A stretch of 64,000 bases of DNA from Palsa-506 sp963836355. GTDB lineage: Bacteria; Actinomycetota; Actinomycetes; Streptosporangiales; Streptosporangiaceae. Under the pieces are notes generated by a model, which was not told the origin of the DNA, ran no database searches, and was given only the letters and a program-made list of their open reading frames with translations. A program made the translations under genes and the position numbers. Of the stretch, positions 47,245 to 56,412 are shown in pieces. Position 1 is the stretch's first letter; each line of letters opens with the position of its first letter. Location of the stretch: the NCBI GenBank assembly GCA_963836355.1, contig CAWIJO010000006.1, forward strand, positions 496,001 to 560,000, written 5' to 3'.

Positions 47245-48555
47245 CTAGCCCGGCACGTTGAGGATCGCATCCGCCTTCTGCGCCGCCTGATCGAGCGCGG
47301 CCTTCGGAGCGGCCTGGCCGAGGAGCACCGACGCGATGCCCGTGCCGAGGGCATTGATGACGCGCGGCCACCCCGGCAGCGTGGGCATCGCCTCCTTGGC
47401 GTTCGCGAGGTTTTCGGCCATCGGCCCGATCCCCGGGTACGCCCGCAGGTATTGCTGGTAGCCCGGCAGCTTGAGGATGGACGGCCGGATCGGGAGCGAG
47501 CCGGACCCCTGCATCCACGTCAGCTCCTGCTGCGGCGCGGTCAGCCACTTCAGGAACTCGACAGCGGCATTCACCCGCGCGGCGTTGTGATTGAAGATGA
47601 CCCAGTTGTCGGGCCCGGATACGGTCTGGTGGTTGCCGCTAACAGCCGGCAGCTGCACGTCCGCCCAGTCGACCTTCGCCTGGTTGAGCACCGGGACCTC
47701 CCACGGGCCGCTGACGAACATCGCCAGGTGCCCGCTGGTGAACAGCGGCTCGGCCTTGCTTGCCGTCGGGTCCAGGTACACCGATTTGTCGACGGTTGCC
47801 ATCTGCTGCCAGAGCGTCAGGTTCGCCACGCCCGCCTGCGAGTTGAACAGCGCCTGCTTGTCGTCCGGCGAGAGGATCTGCCCCCCGCGCTGCCAGAACC
47901 CCGGGAAGAACCGCCACGAGGTGTCGAGCAGGTCCCCGCCGACGGGATAGTTCACGCCGTAGATGTGCTTGGCGGGATCCGTCAGCCGCTTCGCGACATT
48001 GCGGAAATCGTTCCAGGTCCAGTCAGGAGACGGAGCGGGGACGCCTGCCGCGGCGAACAACTTCTTGTTGTAGATCACCGACAGGTTGTCGATGAGGGCG
48101 GGGAACCCGATGACCTTGCCTCCGGGCGCCACGATCTGCTTGGACGCCGGGAAGAAGTCGTTCCAGTCGAATCCCGGCTGGTTGATCCGGCTCGCCAAGT
48201 TCACGGTCTTATCGCTCTGGGCGATGTTTGCGGCGTAGGACCCGTAGATGTACGCGACGTCGGGATACGTCCCGGCCGCGATCGCGGTCGTGACCTTCGG
48301 AAGAAGATCTCCGGTGGAAGTCCCCCCGGAGCTCGCCTGCACGACGATGTTCGGATGCGAGGCGTTGAACGCACGGACGAGCCGCTGCATCACCGTCGCG
48401 TCGACTTGGGTCTGCGCATGCCAGAACTGGATCGTCACCGTCCCCGTCGGGCTGGTCCCCGAGGGAGGCTGGGCCGAGCTCGATCCCGATGATCCTGCGC
48501 ATCCGGTCATCGCCAGGGTCAACGCCGCGATTCCCGCCAGCACTGTTCGCTTCAT
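47245..48555 (-). CDS. ABC sugar transporter substrate-binding lipoprotein
   Basis: The 436-residue protein has a lipoprotein signal (LAGIAALTLAMTGCAGSS, lipobox Cys about 19) and the family-1 binding-protein pattern: GTVTIQFWHAQTQ, FNASHPNIVVQ, PDVAYIYGSY, a central GHLAMFVSGPWEVP and PQQELTWMQG. It captures a sugar or glycoside for the importer. ATG 48555 has GGGAGG upstream. Directly upstream sits the tail of a lost permease gene ending 19 bases before this start, so the gene originally followed two permease genes. The partner permeases now lie 10 kb away at 58.7-60.6 kb. Confidence 0.93.
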   Translation of the reverse strand: MKRTVLAGIAALTLAMTGCAGSSGSSSAQPPSGTSPTGTVTIQFWHAQTQVDATVMQRLVRAFNASHPNIVVQASSGGTSTGDLLPKVTTAIAAGTYPDVAYIYGSYAANIAQSDKTVNLASRINQPGFDWNDFFPASKQIVAPGGKVIGFPALIDNLSVIYNKKLFAAAGVPAPSPDWTWNDFRNVAKRLTDPAKHIYGVNYPVGGDLLDTSWRFFPGFWQRGGQILSPDDKQALFNSQAGVANLTLWQQMATVDKSVYLDPTASKAEPLFTSGHLAMFVSGPWEVPVLNQAKVDWADVQLPAVSGNHQTVSGPDNWVIFNHNAARVNAAVEFLKWLTAPQQELTWMQGSGSLPIRPSILKLPGYQQYLRAYPGIGPMAENLANAKEAMPTLPGWPRVINALGTGIASVLLGQAAPKAALDQAAQKADAILNVPG

Positions 48556-48574
48556 ACCGGCCTCCCTCGTCTCG

Positions 48575-48660
48575 TCAGCCTTGGCCGTCCGCTGGCGATT
48601 CCCTGACAGCCTCAGTGATCGCATGCACGAACCGGCGTTGACCGACAAGGAACACAAGCC
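48575..48660 (-). pseudogene. C-terminal remnant of an ABC sugar permease
   Basis: On the minus strand one frame reads LVFLVGQRRFVHAITEAVRE and stops just before the binding-protein gene. The intact permease at 58753 ends LLVFLAGQRRFVQAITGAVK. DNA identity over about 60 bases is obvious by eye. Everything upstream of these 25 codons is missing and the fragment joins directly to the duplicated promoter block. It shows that permease genes were deleted here. Confidence 0.85.
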
Positions 48661-48845
48661 CGAGAGCCCTCGTGATCGTTGCCCTGCTTTTCGTTCTCGC
48701 TCGGATTAGCGGATATTAGAACACACTCGTGCGTTCTGCAAGGCCGCTTCTAGTCGTTCCTGTTGCTGTCCGAACGAACGGGACGTACATTCACGTAGAT
48801 GCACGCCATCACGAGCGAGATCGCCAGCCAGCCCGCCCTGTGGCG
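48661..48845. repeat. Duplicated divergent promoter block, copy A
   Basis: About 180 bases match 60652-60830 with scattered substitutions and a few small gaps, including the shared core TAGAACACACTCGTGCGTTC and the first codons of the SIS gene (MHAITS). In this copy the rightward gene is intact and the leftward permeases are deleted. Confidence 0.9.
48719..48736. promoter_or_regulatory. 18-bp palindromic operator, copy A
   Basis: GAACACACTCGTGCGTTC is a dyad (GAACRCAC-NN-GTGYGTTC). It is identical at 60706-60723. It lies between the divergent binding-protein and SIS genes; the DeoR regulator encoded in this operon is the natural candidate to bind it. Confidence 0.65.
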
Positions 48846-49677
48846 GAAGGCCGCGGACATGGCTCCGGCCGTCGCCGGCTTGCTCCCGGCGCCCGGCGAG
48901 CCGGCCGTCGCGATCGGCTGCGGGACCTCGCACCACATCGCGCAGGCCTACGCCGCGCTCCGCGAGGAAAGGAACCTGGGCACGACGGACGCGGCGATCG
49001 CCTCCGGGCTATCGCCATACCGGAACTACCGGCGCGTGGTCGCCATCTCGCGCTCGGGTACCACCACAGAGATCCTGCGCACGCTCGATGGACTCAGCGG
49101 AAGTGTCGCCACGGTCGCGGTCACGGCAGTCGCCGACTCGCCGGTCGCGTCGTCCGCCGACGACACCATCGTGCTGAACTTCGCAAACGAGCAATCGGTT
49201 GTCCAGACGCGCTTTGCGACCACGGTGCTCGCCCTGTTGCGCGCACACATCGGCGATCGGCTCGAAGCCGCGATCTCCGACGGGGAGGCCGCGCTCGCCA
49301 GGGCGCTGCCGGTGGATCCCTCGGAGTTCAAGCAGTTCGTGTTCCTGGGGCAGGGCTGGACCGTGGGCCTCGCGAATGAGGCGGCGCTCAAGCTGCGCGA
49401 AGCCGCCACCGCGTGGACTGAGGCGTACCCGGCGATGGAATACCGCCACGGCCCCATCAGCGTGGCCGACCCCGGAACCCTGGTATGGGCCATCGGGCCT
49501 GTCGATCCGAGCGTGCTCGCCGACGCAGCGGACACCGGGGCCACCATCGTCAGCGGGGGATCGGATCCGATGGCCGAGCTCATCCTCGTCCAGCGGACGG
49601 CCGTCGAGCTCGCCGAGGCCCACGGTCTCGATCCCGATCGCCCGAAGCACCTGACTCGTTCGGTCGTGCTGCCGTGA
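48799..49677 (+). CDS. SIS-domain sugar isomerase/deaminase, AgaS-like
   Basis: The 292-residue protein has two SIS halves (AVAIGCGTSHHIAQAY about 37 and FVFLGQGWTVGLANEAALKL about 176, with EYRHGP) as in AgaS and the isomerase part of GlmS. AgaS-type enzymes isomerise or deaminate amino-sugar phosphates such as galactosamine-6-phosphate. First gene of the rightward operon; the same start, nearly base for base, is found in the remnant at 60786. Exact sugar unknown. Confidence 0.9.
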   Translation: MHAITSEIASQPALWRKAADMAPAVAGLLPAPGEPAVAIGCGTSHHIAQAYAALREERNLGTTDAAIASGLSPYRNYRRVVAISRSGTTTEILRTLDGLSGSVATVAVTAVADSPVASSADDTIVLNFANEQSVVQTRFATTVLALLRAHIGDRLEAAISDGEAALARALPVDPSEFKQFVFLGQGWTVGLANEAALKLREAATAWTEAYPAMEYRHGPISVADPGTLVWAIGPVDPSVLADAADTGATIVSGGSDPMAELILVQRTAVELAEAHGLDPDRPKHLTRSVVLP

Positions 49678-49708
49678 GTCACGACGGCGCACACGGGAGG
49701 TACTGATC

Positions 49709-50860
49709 GTGGCCGAGGTCTCGTTCCACGAGATCACGAAAGTCTTCCCAAACGGGACGACCGCAGTCGATGCGCTCACCTGCACCATCGCCGACGGCGA
49801 GTTCATGGTCCTGGTCGGACCCTCCGGGTGCGGAAAGACGACCGCCCTCCGGATGATCGCGGGACTGGAAGAGCCGACCTCCGGAGCCATCGCCATCGGC
49901 GGAAAGGTCGTGAACGGCGTTTCTCCCCGAGATCGCGACATTGCGATGGTATTCCAGAACTACGCGCTATACCCGCACAAGACCGTCCTGCAGAACCTGG
50001 CCTTCGGGCTCCGGCAGCACAAGGTGCCGAATGCCGAGATCGTTGAACGAGTAAAGGAGGTGAGCTCGCTCCTGACCCTCGATGAGCTCCTGGATCGCAA
50101 GCCCGCCCAGCTCTCTGGTGGTCAGCGGCAACGCGTGGCGATGGGGCGTGCGCTGGCCCGCAATCCCCGCGTCTACCTCCTGGACGAACCGCTCTCCAAC
50201 CTGGACGCACAGCTTAGGACCCAGCTTCGCACCGACCTCAAGCAGCTGCATCAGCGCTTCTCCACCACGACCGTCTATGTCACGCACGACCAGGTCGAGG
50301 CAATGACGCTCGGGGACCGCATTGCCGTGATGTCCGACGGGAAGCTGCTTCAGCTGGGGACGCCGCAGGAGATCTATCGGCGCCCGGCGAACGTGTTCGT
50401 GGCAGGGTTCATCGGAAGCCCCCCGATGAACCTGCTGAGCGCCTCCGCGACAGGCGGCCGCGTGCGCGCGGGCGATCTCGAGCTAGCGGTCTCCGGCGCC
50501 CCAAGTGGCGAGCTGGTCGTCGGCGTGCGACCGGAGGCCCTGCGCCTGGTGACGGGCGCCACCGAAGAGCAGGCCATGCAGGTGCGCACGGAAGTCGTGG
50601 AGCTACTGGGCCACGAGACGATCGTCTACGGGAGTATCGGCGGTCGCAATGCCGCGACCGTCTCCACCGGCGCCGGCCCATCGCTGCCCGCCGGGCGAGC
50701 GACCGTCATCGCCCGGCTCGACGCGCGCCGTCAGCCCGCGGCGGGCGAGACGATCACCCTGGGGATGTCGCTGGAAGACGTGCACCTCTTCGACGCCAAG
50801 TCGGGCAAGGCCGTCGCCCAGCCCGAGCCCCTCGCCGCTCGGCCGCTTGCGGGACCCTGA
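49709..50860 (+). CDS. ABC sugar importer ATPase (UgpC/MsmK type)
   Basis: The 383-residue protein has Walker A GPSGCGKTT (about 38), Q-loop FQNYALYPHKTV, signature LSGGQRQRVAMGRAL, Walker B VYLLDEPLSNLD, H-loop VTHDQ and a C-terminal regulatory TOBE/OB domain (VVGVRPEALRLVTG), as in carbohydrate importers. It energises the permeases at 58.7-60.6 kb with the binding protein at 47.2 kb. GTG 49709 follows GGGAGG. It lies 31 bases after the SIS gene and 11 bases before the DeoR gene in one operon. Confidence 0.95.
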   Translation: MAEVSFHEITKVFPNGTTAVDALTCTIADGEFMVLVGPSGCGKTTALRMIAGLEEPTSGAIAIGGKVVNGVSPRDRDIAMVFQNYALYPHKTVLQNLAFGLRQHKVPNAEIVERVKEVSSLLTLDELLDRKPAQLSGGQRQRVAMGRALARNPRVYLLDEPLSNLDAQLRTQLRTDLKQLHQRFSTTTVYVTHDQVEAMTLGDRIAVMSDGKLLQLGTPQEIYRRPANVFVAGFIGSPPMNLLSASATGGRVRAGDLELAVSGAPSGELVVGVRPEALRLVTGATEEQAMQVRTEVVELLGHETIVYGSIGGRNAATVSTGAGPSLPAGRATVIARLDARRQPAAGETITLGMSLEDVHLFDAKSGKAVAQPEPLAARPLAGP

Positions 50861-50871
50861 GGACCGGTTCG

Positions 50872-51630
50872 GTGCGACAAGCAGAGCGGCTGGAGGTGAT
50901 CCTGGAGTGGCTGTCCGGGTCCGGCAGCGTGAATGTCACCGACATCTCAGACGAGCTTGGCGTGTCGGCTGCCACCGTCCGTCGTGATCTCAACTTTCTC
51001 GAGCGCCAGCGGCTGCTGGCGCGGACCCACGGAGGTGCGGTCGCGCAGGGGGTCCTGTATGAGCTCCCGCTCCGCTATAAGGGTGGCCGGCACAAAGAAG
51101 AGAAGCTCCGGATCGCCCGCGAGGCCGCGACGCGCGTCGCAGCAGGCCACGCGATCGGGCTCACCGGCGGAACCACCACGACGGAGGTGGCGCGGGCGCT
51201 TGTCGACCAGCAGCGCCTCACGCTGGTCACGAATGCCCTGAACATCGCGTCCGAGATGGCGGTGCGCCCGAGCCTGAAGCTCGTGGTGACGGGCGGAGTG
51301 GCCAGGTCCGAGTCCTATGAGCTGGTCGGGCCCATCGCCGAGGCAAGCCTTGCCGGGCTCAACCTCGACATCGTGTTCGTAGGCGCGGACGGGGTCTCCC
51401 TCGAGGCCGGCCTCACGACGCATCACGAGGTAGAGGCGCACACGAACCGGGCGCTGATCGAGCGCGCCCGCTCGGTCGTCGTCGTCACCGACAGCTCCAA
51501 GATCGGGCTCGTTGCCTTCGCCCGGATCTGCGAGGTCGGAGCGGTCGGCGAGCTGATCACCGACCGCGCCGCCGATCCCGGCATTCTGGCTGGGCTCACC
51601 GAGGCTGGCGTGCAGGTCACGACTGTCTGA
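50872..51630 (+). CDS. DeoR/GlpR-family sugar-responsive repressor
   Basis: The 252-residue regulator has an N-terminal winged helix (RLEVILEWLSGSGSVNVTDI..VSAATVRRDLNFLERQRLLA) and a C-terminal DeoR sensor of the phosphosugar-isomerase-like fold (TGGTTTTEVARAL, VVTGGVARSESYELVG, VVVVTDSSKIGLVAF). Such proteins repress sugar genes and release DNA on binding a sugar phosphate. It is in the same operon as the SIS and ATPase genes, and the shared 18-bp palindrome at both divergent promoters is its probable operator. Confidence 0.94.
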   Translation: MRQAERLEVILEWLSGSGSVNVTDISDELGVSAATVRRDLNFLERQRLLARTHGGAVAQGVLYELPLRYKGGRHKEEKLRIAREAATRVAAGHAIGLTGGTTTTEVARALVDQQRLTLVTNALNIASEMAVRPSLKLVVTGGVARSESYELVGPIAEASLAGLNLDIVFVGADGVSLEAGLTTHHEVEAHTNRALIERARSVVVVTDSSKIGLVAFARICEVGAVGELITDRAADPGILAGLTEAGVQVTTV

Positions 51631-51795
51631 TCGCCGGCCCGAGACGGCGCCCGCACCTTCCTGGCGCGCCAGATTCAACTCCAGGCGTCCGTCATGTCTA
51701 CATGCCGGACGGCGCAGCCGTTGGCTGCGGACTCGTTCTCTCTCACTTGGTGCTCGCACTTGATCATTTGGGGCAGACATGGAACACTCTCGCTC

Positions 51796-53107
51796 ATGAT
51801 CCGGATCGCGATCATCGGCGCCGGCAGCGTGGAGTTCACCCGTAACGTGGTGGCCGACCTGTGCTCGTTCGCGGAGCTCGTGGGCCTGGTGACCATCGCC
51901 CTGCACGACATCGACGCGGAGCGTCTCGCGTACGCGGAGCGCGCCGCCGCGTCCATCGTGCGGCGAACCGGTGCCGGGTACCGCGTGGAGGCCAGCGCGG
52001 AGCGCCTGGCCAGCCGTAGCGGGCGCCGACTATGTCATCAACGAGATCCAGGTCGGCGGGTACCGGGCAACCGTGATGGACGTCGAGATCCCGAAGAAGT
52101 ACGGCCTCCGCCAGACGATCGCCGACACGATCGGGATCGGTGGCATCTTCCGGGGTCTCCGCACCATCCCCGTGATGGTGGGCATCGGCAACGACCTGCA
52201 CGAACTGGCACCAAGCGCCCTCCTGCTGAACTACGCCAACCCCATGGCCATGGTGCCGTGGGCCGTGTACGAGGGCACCCCGTTCGCAAACGTGGTCGGT
52301 GTGTGCCACTCGGTGCGGGACACCCATGCCTTCCTGGCCGCCGCCGTTGGCGTGCCCGAGGAAGACGTCGCCTTCCGCACCGCCGGCTTCAACCATCAGT
52401 GTTTCGTACTGCGGTTTCGCCATCGCGGGACTGGCGAGGACCTCTACCCGCGGCTCCGGGAGGTGATAGAGGCCGATCCGGAGGGATTGGGCAGACGGGC
52501 GCGCGTGGAGATCTTCCGGCGCTTCGGCTACTTCCCCACCGAGTCCAGCGAGCACTCAAGTGAGTACGTCCCATGGTTCCTCCACCACGATGATCAGGTC
52601 GAGCGCTTCCGCTGCGAGATCGACGAATACGTGCGCCGCAGCGAGGAGAACCTCGAGGACTGGGGCCGGACGAAGGCGGCCCTGGACGCCGGGGAGGAGA
52701 TCGAGATCGAGCCGACCTCTGAGCTCGCTTCCGAGATCATCCACTCGCTCGAGACTGGCACCATCCGTGAGGTCTACACCAACGTGCGAAATGGCGGGCT
52801 GATCGACGGGCTGCCCGGCAACGCCTGCGTCGAGGTGCCGACTCTGATCGACAAGAACGGCGTCCAGCCCACCCGGATCGGCGCCCTCCCCCCGCAGTGC
52901 CTCGCCCTGAACCGGACCTTCCTGAACGTGGCGGAGCTCACGGTTCGCGCGGCGCTAGAGGAGCGGCGCAGCCTGGTCTACCAGGCCGCGCTGCTCGACC
53001 CGAACACGGCAGCCACGCTGACGACCCAGCAGATCGTCTCGATGTGCGACGACCTGATCGAGGCCCACGGGGCCCTGCTGCCCGAGGGCATCCGAGGAAA
53101 GAGTTGA
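51796..53107 (+). pseudogene. GH4-family glycosidase, frameshifted near 52012
   Basis: From ATG 51796 the frame gives a normal GH4 N-terminus (MIRIAIIGAGSVEFTRNVVA.. ASAERLA). Near 52012 the family sequence continues one base off: VAGADYVINEIQVGGYRATV through the metal ligands (VVGVCHS with Cys, GFNHQCF with His), FPTESSEHSSEYVPW and a normal end at 53107. GH4 enzymes use NAD+ and Mn2+ to cleave glycosides by a redox mechanism. One indel separates the parts, so it is either a young pseudogene, a sequencing error or a programmed shift. An intact paralogue is at 57401. Confidence 0.85.
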
Positions 53108-53132
53108 ACGGGGCGACCCGAAGGACGCAGGC

Positions 53133-55589
53133 ATGACCGCGCACCCTCCGGATCCGCTGGAGGAGCTCTCACCCAGCCGGATTCTGGGCAGCCCCATGCT
53201 CCGCAGCGAGGATCGCGCGCTGCTCACCGGAGCGGCCCGGTACACCGATGATGTCCCATGCGAAGGAGCGCTGCACGGGGTGTTCGTCCGGTCCCCCATT
53301 GCACACGCGCTCGTCCGGTCGGTCGATGCGGATGAGGCCCGTGCGATGCCTGGCGTCATGGGCGTGTTCGTCGCCGTGGACATCGGCGGGCTGCGCATGC
53401 CCCCCGTCGAAGACAGTCCCGAGACATTCGCAAGGCCGCTGCTCGCCGCCGACCGAGTCCTTTTCGTCGGCGAGCCGGTGGCGGTGGTGGTGGCGCAGAC
53501 GAGGGCGCAGGCCATGGACGCCGCGGACGCCGTCGCCGTCGACTACGAGCCGCTTGCCCCGGTGATCGATCCCGAGACAGCGCTGGGGTCTGACGCGCCC
53601 GTCTTGTTCCAGGCCCACGGCTCCAACCTCGCGATTCGCGTCGATGACGTGGCTGAGGATCCAGGCGCGCTCGAGGATGCCGAGATCATCGTGCGGGCTC
53701 GGTTCGTCAACCAGCGGGTGGCGCCGGTGCCGATGGAGCCGAACGGCGCTCTCGCCATCGCTGGCGTGGGCCCCGATCAGCCGTCGGTCACGCTTTGGGC
53801 GTCGGTGCAGGCGCCGCACGACACGCGCCGGATCGTCGCCCAGGTCCTGGGGCTGGATTCCGGCCGGGTGCGCGTCCGCACCGCGACGGTGGGCGGCGGA
53901 TTCGGCGGGAAGATCCCGACGTACCCCGAACATGTCGTGATCGCCTGGCTCGCCCGCCAGCTGGGAAGCGCGGTTCGCTGGTCGGAGACGCGGAGCGAAA
54001 ACATGGTCGCGATGACGCACGGCCGCGGACAGGTTCAGCATGTCGAGCTTGGCGCCACCCGGGACGGGCGATTGCTCGGGCTTCGCGTCTTCGTGATCCA
54101 GGACATCGGGGCGTACGCCAGCGAGGCCGCGACCCTGCCACCGCTCACCGGCCTGATGGCCTCGGGTCCGTACCGGATCTCCCGGATCGACTTCCATGCG
54201 GTGTCGGTCTTGACCAACACCACTCCGGTGGGCGCGTATCGGGGCGCGGGCCGGCCAGAGGCAACCTGGCTGCTGGAGCGCGCCATGGATATGCTGGCGG
54301 GCGATCTCGGGATCGATCCCGCGGAGATCCGGCGACGCAACTTCATCTCTCCCGAGGCATTCCCCTACCGCACCCCGACCGGCGCTACCTACGACAGCGG
54401 CGACCTGGGCCGCGCCCTTGATACCGCGCTGCGCGCGGCCGGATACGCCGAGCTGCGCCGGGAACAGGCCGCCCGCGTCGATCGAGGCGAAACGTGGCAG
54501 CTCGGCATCGGCATCAGCAGCTACATCGAGGTCACCGGCTGGGGAAGCGAGTTCGCGTCGGTGGCGGCCGACGAAAAGGGGACATTCACCGTCCTGACCG
54601 GCACCAGCCCTCAGGGACAGGGGCACGAGACCGCGTGGGCGCAGGTCGCGGCCGATACCCTGGGAGTCTCGTTCGACGCCGTCACGGTCCGGCACTCGGA
54701 CACGGCGCTCGTCCCGCGCGGAGAGGGGACGATGGGGTCGCGGTCCCTCCAGGTGGGCGGCTCGGCCGTGCTCCGTGCCTCGATCGCCCTGCTGGACAAG
54801 GCACGGCGCCTTGCGGCCCATCTGCTGGAGGCGCGAGAGAGCGATGTGCGCAGCTTCGACGGCCGGATCGGCGTTGCGGGGGACCCGGAGTCGTCGCTGT
54901 CCTGGGCCGAGCTCGCGGCCGCCGCCGCAGCCTCCTCGTCTCTCCCGCCCGGTATGGAGGCGGGGCTGCGGGCACAGGACGACTTCGAGATGGAGGATTC
55001 GACCTATCCGTCCGGTGTGCACGTCGCCGTCGTGGAGGTCGACACCGAGACGGGGAAGGTGAAGCTGGTCCGTCATGTTGCGGTGGACGATTGCGGGCGC
55101 CGCGTCAACCCGATGCTCGTCGACGGGCAGATCCACGGAGGGATTGCGCAGGGCGCTGCCCAGGCGCTGTTCGAATCCGTCGTCTACGACGAGCTGGGCA
55201 ATCCCTTGACGTCCAGCCTCGCCAGCTACGGGATGCCGAGCGCGGCGGACCTGCCGGCGTTCGTCACCGTCCCGCTTGCGACCCCCACCGACCGGAACCC
55301 CCTGGGGGCAAAGGGCGTCGGCGAAGGGGGGACCATCGGGGCAGGACCCGCGGTGCATAACGCGGTGATCGATGCGCTCTCCCACCTTGGTGTCCGCCAC
55401 ATCGACATGCCGATGAGTCCCGATCGGGTCTGGCGGGCCATCAGGGATGCGCTGCGGGGTGTGCCAGGTGATCGCGAGAAAGGAGAAGCACATGGAGCGG
55501 CCGGACCTGAATGGTTTGATCGCGGCAATCGTGACGCCCATGCGGAGCGACCTGTCGATCGACGAGGAGTCGCTCCGAAGATACGTTGA
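53133..55589 (+). CDS. Molybdenum hydroxylase large subunit (xanthine dehydrogenase/CoxL family)
   Basis: The 818-residue protein begins like MoCo large subunits (LGSPMLRSEDRALLTGAARY) and carries GGGFGGKIPTYPEH, the active-site loop AYRGAGRPE (form II-type, no CO-dehydrogenase Cys), QGQGHETAWAQ and the catalytic-Glu motif GAKGVGEGGTIG. It should hydroxylate or oxidise an aldehyde or heterocycle. The usual FAD and 2Fe-2S subunits are not in this window. Normal family ends come near SPDRVWRAI; here the frame runs a further 45 or so codons and overlaps the next gene by 98 bases, so the original stop may have been lost. It is embedded in the sugar operon. Confidence 0.92.
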   Translation: MTAHPPDPLEELSPSRILGSPMLRSEDRALLTGAARYTDDVPCEGALHGVFVRSPIAHALVRSVDADEARAMPGVMGVFVAVDIGGLRMPPVEDSPETFARPLLAADRVLFVGEPVAVVVAQTRAQAMDAADAVAVDYEPLAPVIDPETALGSDAPVLFQAHGSNLAIRVDDVAEDPGALEDAEIIVRARFVNQRVAPVPMEPNGALAIAGVGPDQPSVTLWASVQAPHDTRRIVAQVLGLDSGRVRVRTATVGGGFGGKIPTYPEHVVIAWLARQLGSAVRWSETRSENMVAMTHGRGQVQHVELGATRDGRLLGLRVFVIQDIGAYASEAATLPPLTGLMASGPYRISRIDFHAVSVLTNTTPVGAYRGAGRPEATWLLERAMDMLAGDLGIDPAEIRRRNFISPEAFPYRTPTGATYDSGDLGRALDTALRAAGYAELRREQAARVDRGETWQLGIGISSYIEVTGWGSEFASVAADEKGTFTVLTGTSPQGQGHETAWAQVAADTLGVSFDAVTVRHSDTALVPRGEGTMGSRSLQVGGSAVLRASIALLDKARRLAAHLLEARESDVRSFDGRIGVAGDPESSLSWAELAAAAAASSSLPPGMEAGLRAQDDFEMEDSTYPSGVHVAVVEVDTETGKVKLVRHVAVDDCGRRVNPMLVDGQIHGGIAQGAAQALFESVVYDELGNPLTSSLASYGMPSAADLPAFVTVPLATPTDRNPLGAKGVGEGGTIGAGPAVHNAVIDALSHLGVRHIDMPMSPDRVWRAIRDALRGVPGDREKGEAHGAAGPEWFDRGNRDAHAERPVDRRGVAPKIR

Positions 55590-56412
55590 CTGGCTCGTTG
55601 GCCAGGGCATTCGCGGGCTGGCCGTGAACGTGGACACGGGCGAGGGACCTCACCTGTTCCCGGAGGAACGCCTGCGGGTCCTTCAGATCGTGGTTGCAGA
55701 GGCCGGCGGCCGGGCTCTCGTCGTCGCCGGACTCGCTGCTTCGTTTACCGAGCAGGCCCGCCGGCTTGCCGCCGACACCGCCGGGGCCGGAGCAGACGCC
55801 CTGCTCGTCTTCCCTATCTCCGCGTACCAGGGCGAGCCGCTGGATCCAGAGATTCCCGCCTCGTACCATCACGCGGTTGCTGAGGCATCGGGTCTTCCGC
55901 TAATTGCCTTCCAGCTCCAGCCCGCGCTTGGCGGGGTGAACTTCTCGGCACAGACCATCGAGCGCATCATGAGTGTCGATGGCGTGGTGGCCATCAAGGA
56001 GGCGTCCTTTGACGCGAAGCGGTTCGTGGAGACCACCAGGCTGGTGAAGGCCCTGCCGTCCCGCCCCACGATGCTGAACGGCAACGATAATTTCCTGCTT
56101 GAGGCTTATCTCCTCGGGGCTGAGGGGGCGCTGCTCGGCTTCGGCACACTCGCCGCACGCGAGCAGGTCCAGATGCACCGAGCCGTGCGCGACCACGATC
56201 TCCGCCGTGCATTCGAGCTCCGCGACATGCTCCAGCCCTTGTGCGACGTGATCTTCGCTCGGCCGGTCCGGGACTATCGCGCTCGCATCAAGCACGCGCT
56301 CATGCGCCTGGGCGTCATCGACGAAGCCCACGTGCGCCCGCCGCTGCGTCCGCTCTCCAAAGACGCTCGCGATCTCGTGGATAGCGGGCTCAAGGCAGCA
56401 GGGCTGCTCTAA
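55492..56412 (+). CDS. DapA-family aldolase/dehydratase
   Basis: The 306-residue TIM barrel has GLIAAIVTPMRSDLSIDEES, LAVNVDTGEGPHLFPEER and the Schiff-base lysine Lys169 in GVVAIKEASFDAKRF. This superfamily includes dihydrodipicolinate synthase, N-acetylneuraminate lyase, KDG aldolase and ketodeoxyglucarate dehydratase. Its place in a sugar operon argues for a keto-deoxy-sugar-acid substrate. ATG 55492 has AAGGAG six bases upstream. Its start lies within the end of the molybdenum hydroxylase gene. Confidence 0.92.
   Translation: MERPDLNGLIAAIVTPMRSDLSIDEESLRRYVDWLVGQGIRGLAVNVDTGEGPHLFPEERLRVLQIVVAEAGGRALVVAGLAASFTEQARRLAADTAGAGADALLVFPISAYQGEPLDPEIPASYHHAVAEASGLPLIAFQLQPALGGVNFSAQTIERIMSVDGVVAIKEASFDAKRFVETTRLVKALPSRPTMLNGNDNFLLEAYLLGAEGALLGFGTLAAREQVQMHRAVRDHDLRRAFELRDMLQPLCDVIFARPVRDYRARIKHALMRLGVIDEAHVRPPLRPLSKDARDLVDSGLKAAGLL

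Noticed and set aside
53169..55637. 822-codon open frame on the minus strand
   Set aside because: Complement of the molybdenum hydroxylase gene, no recognisable domain; the plus-strand protein has all family motifs.
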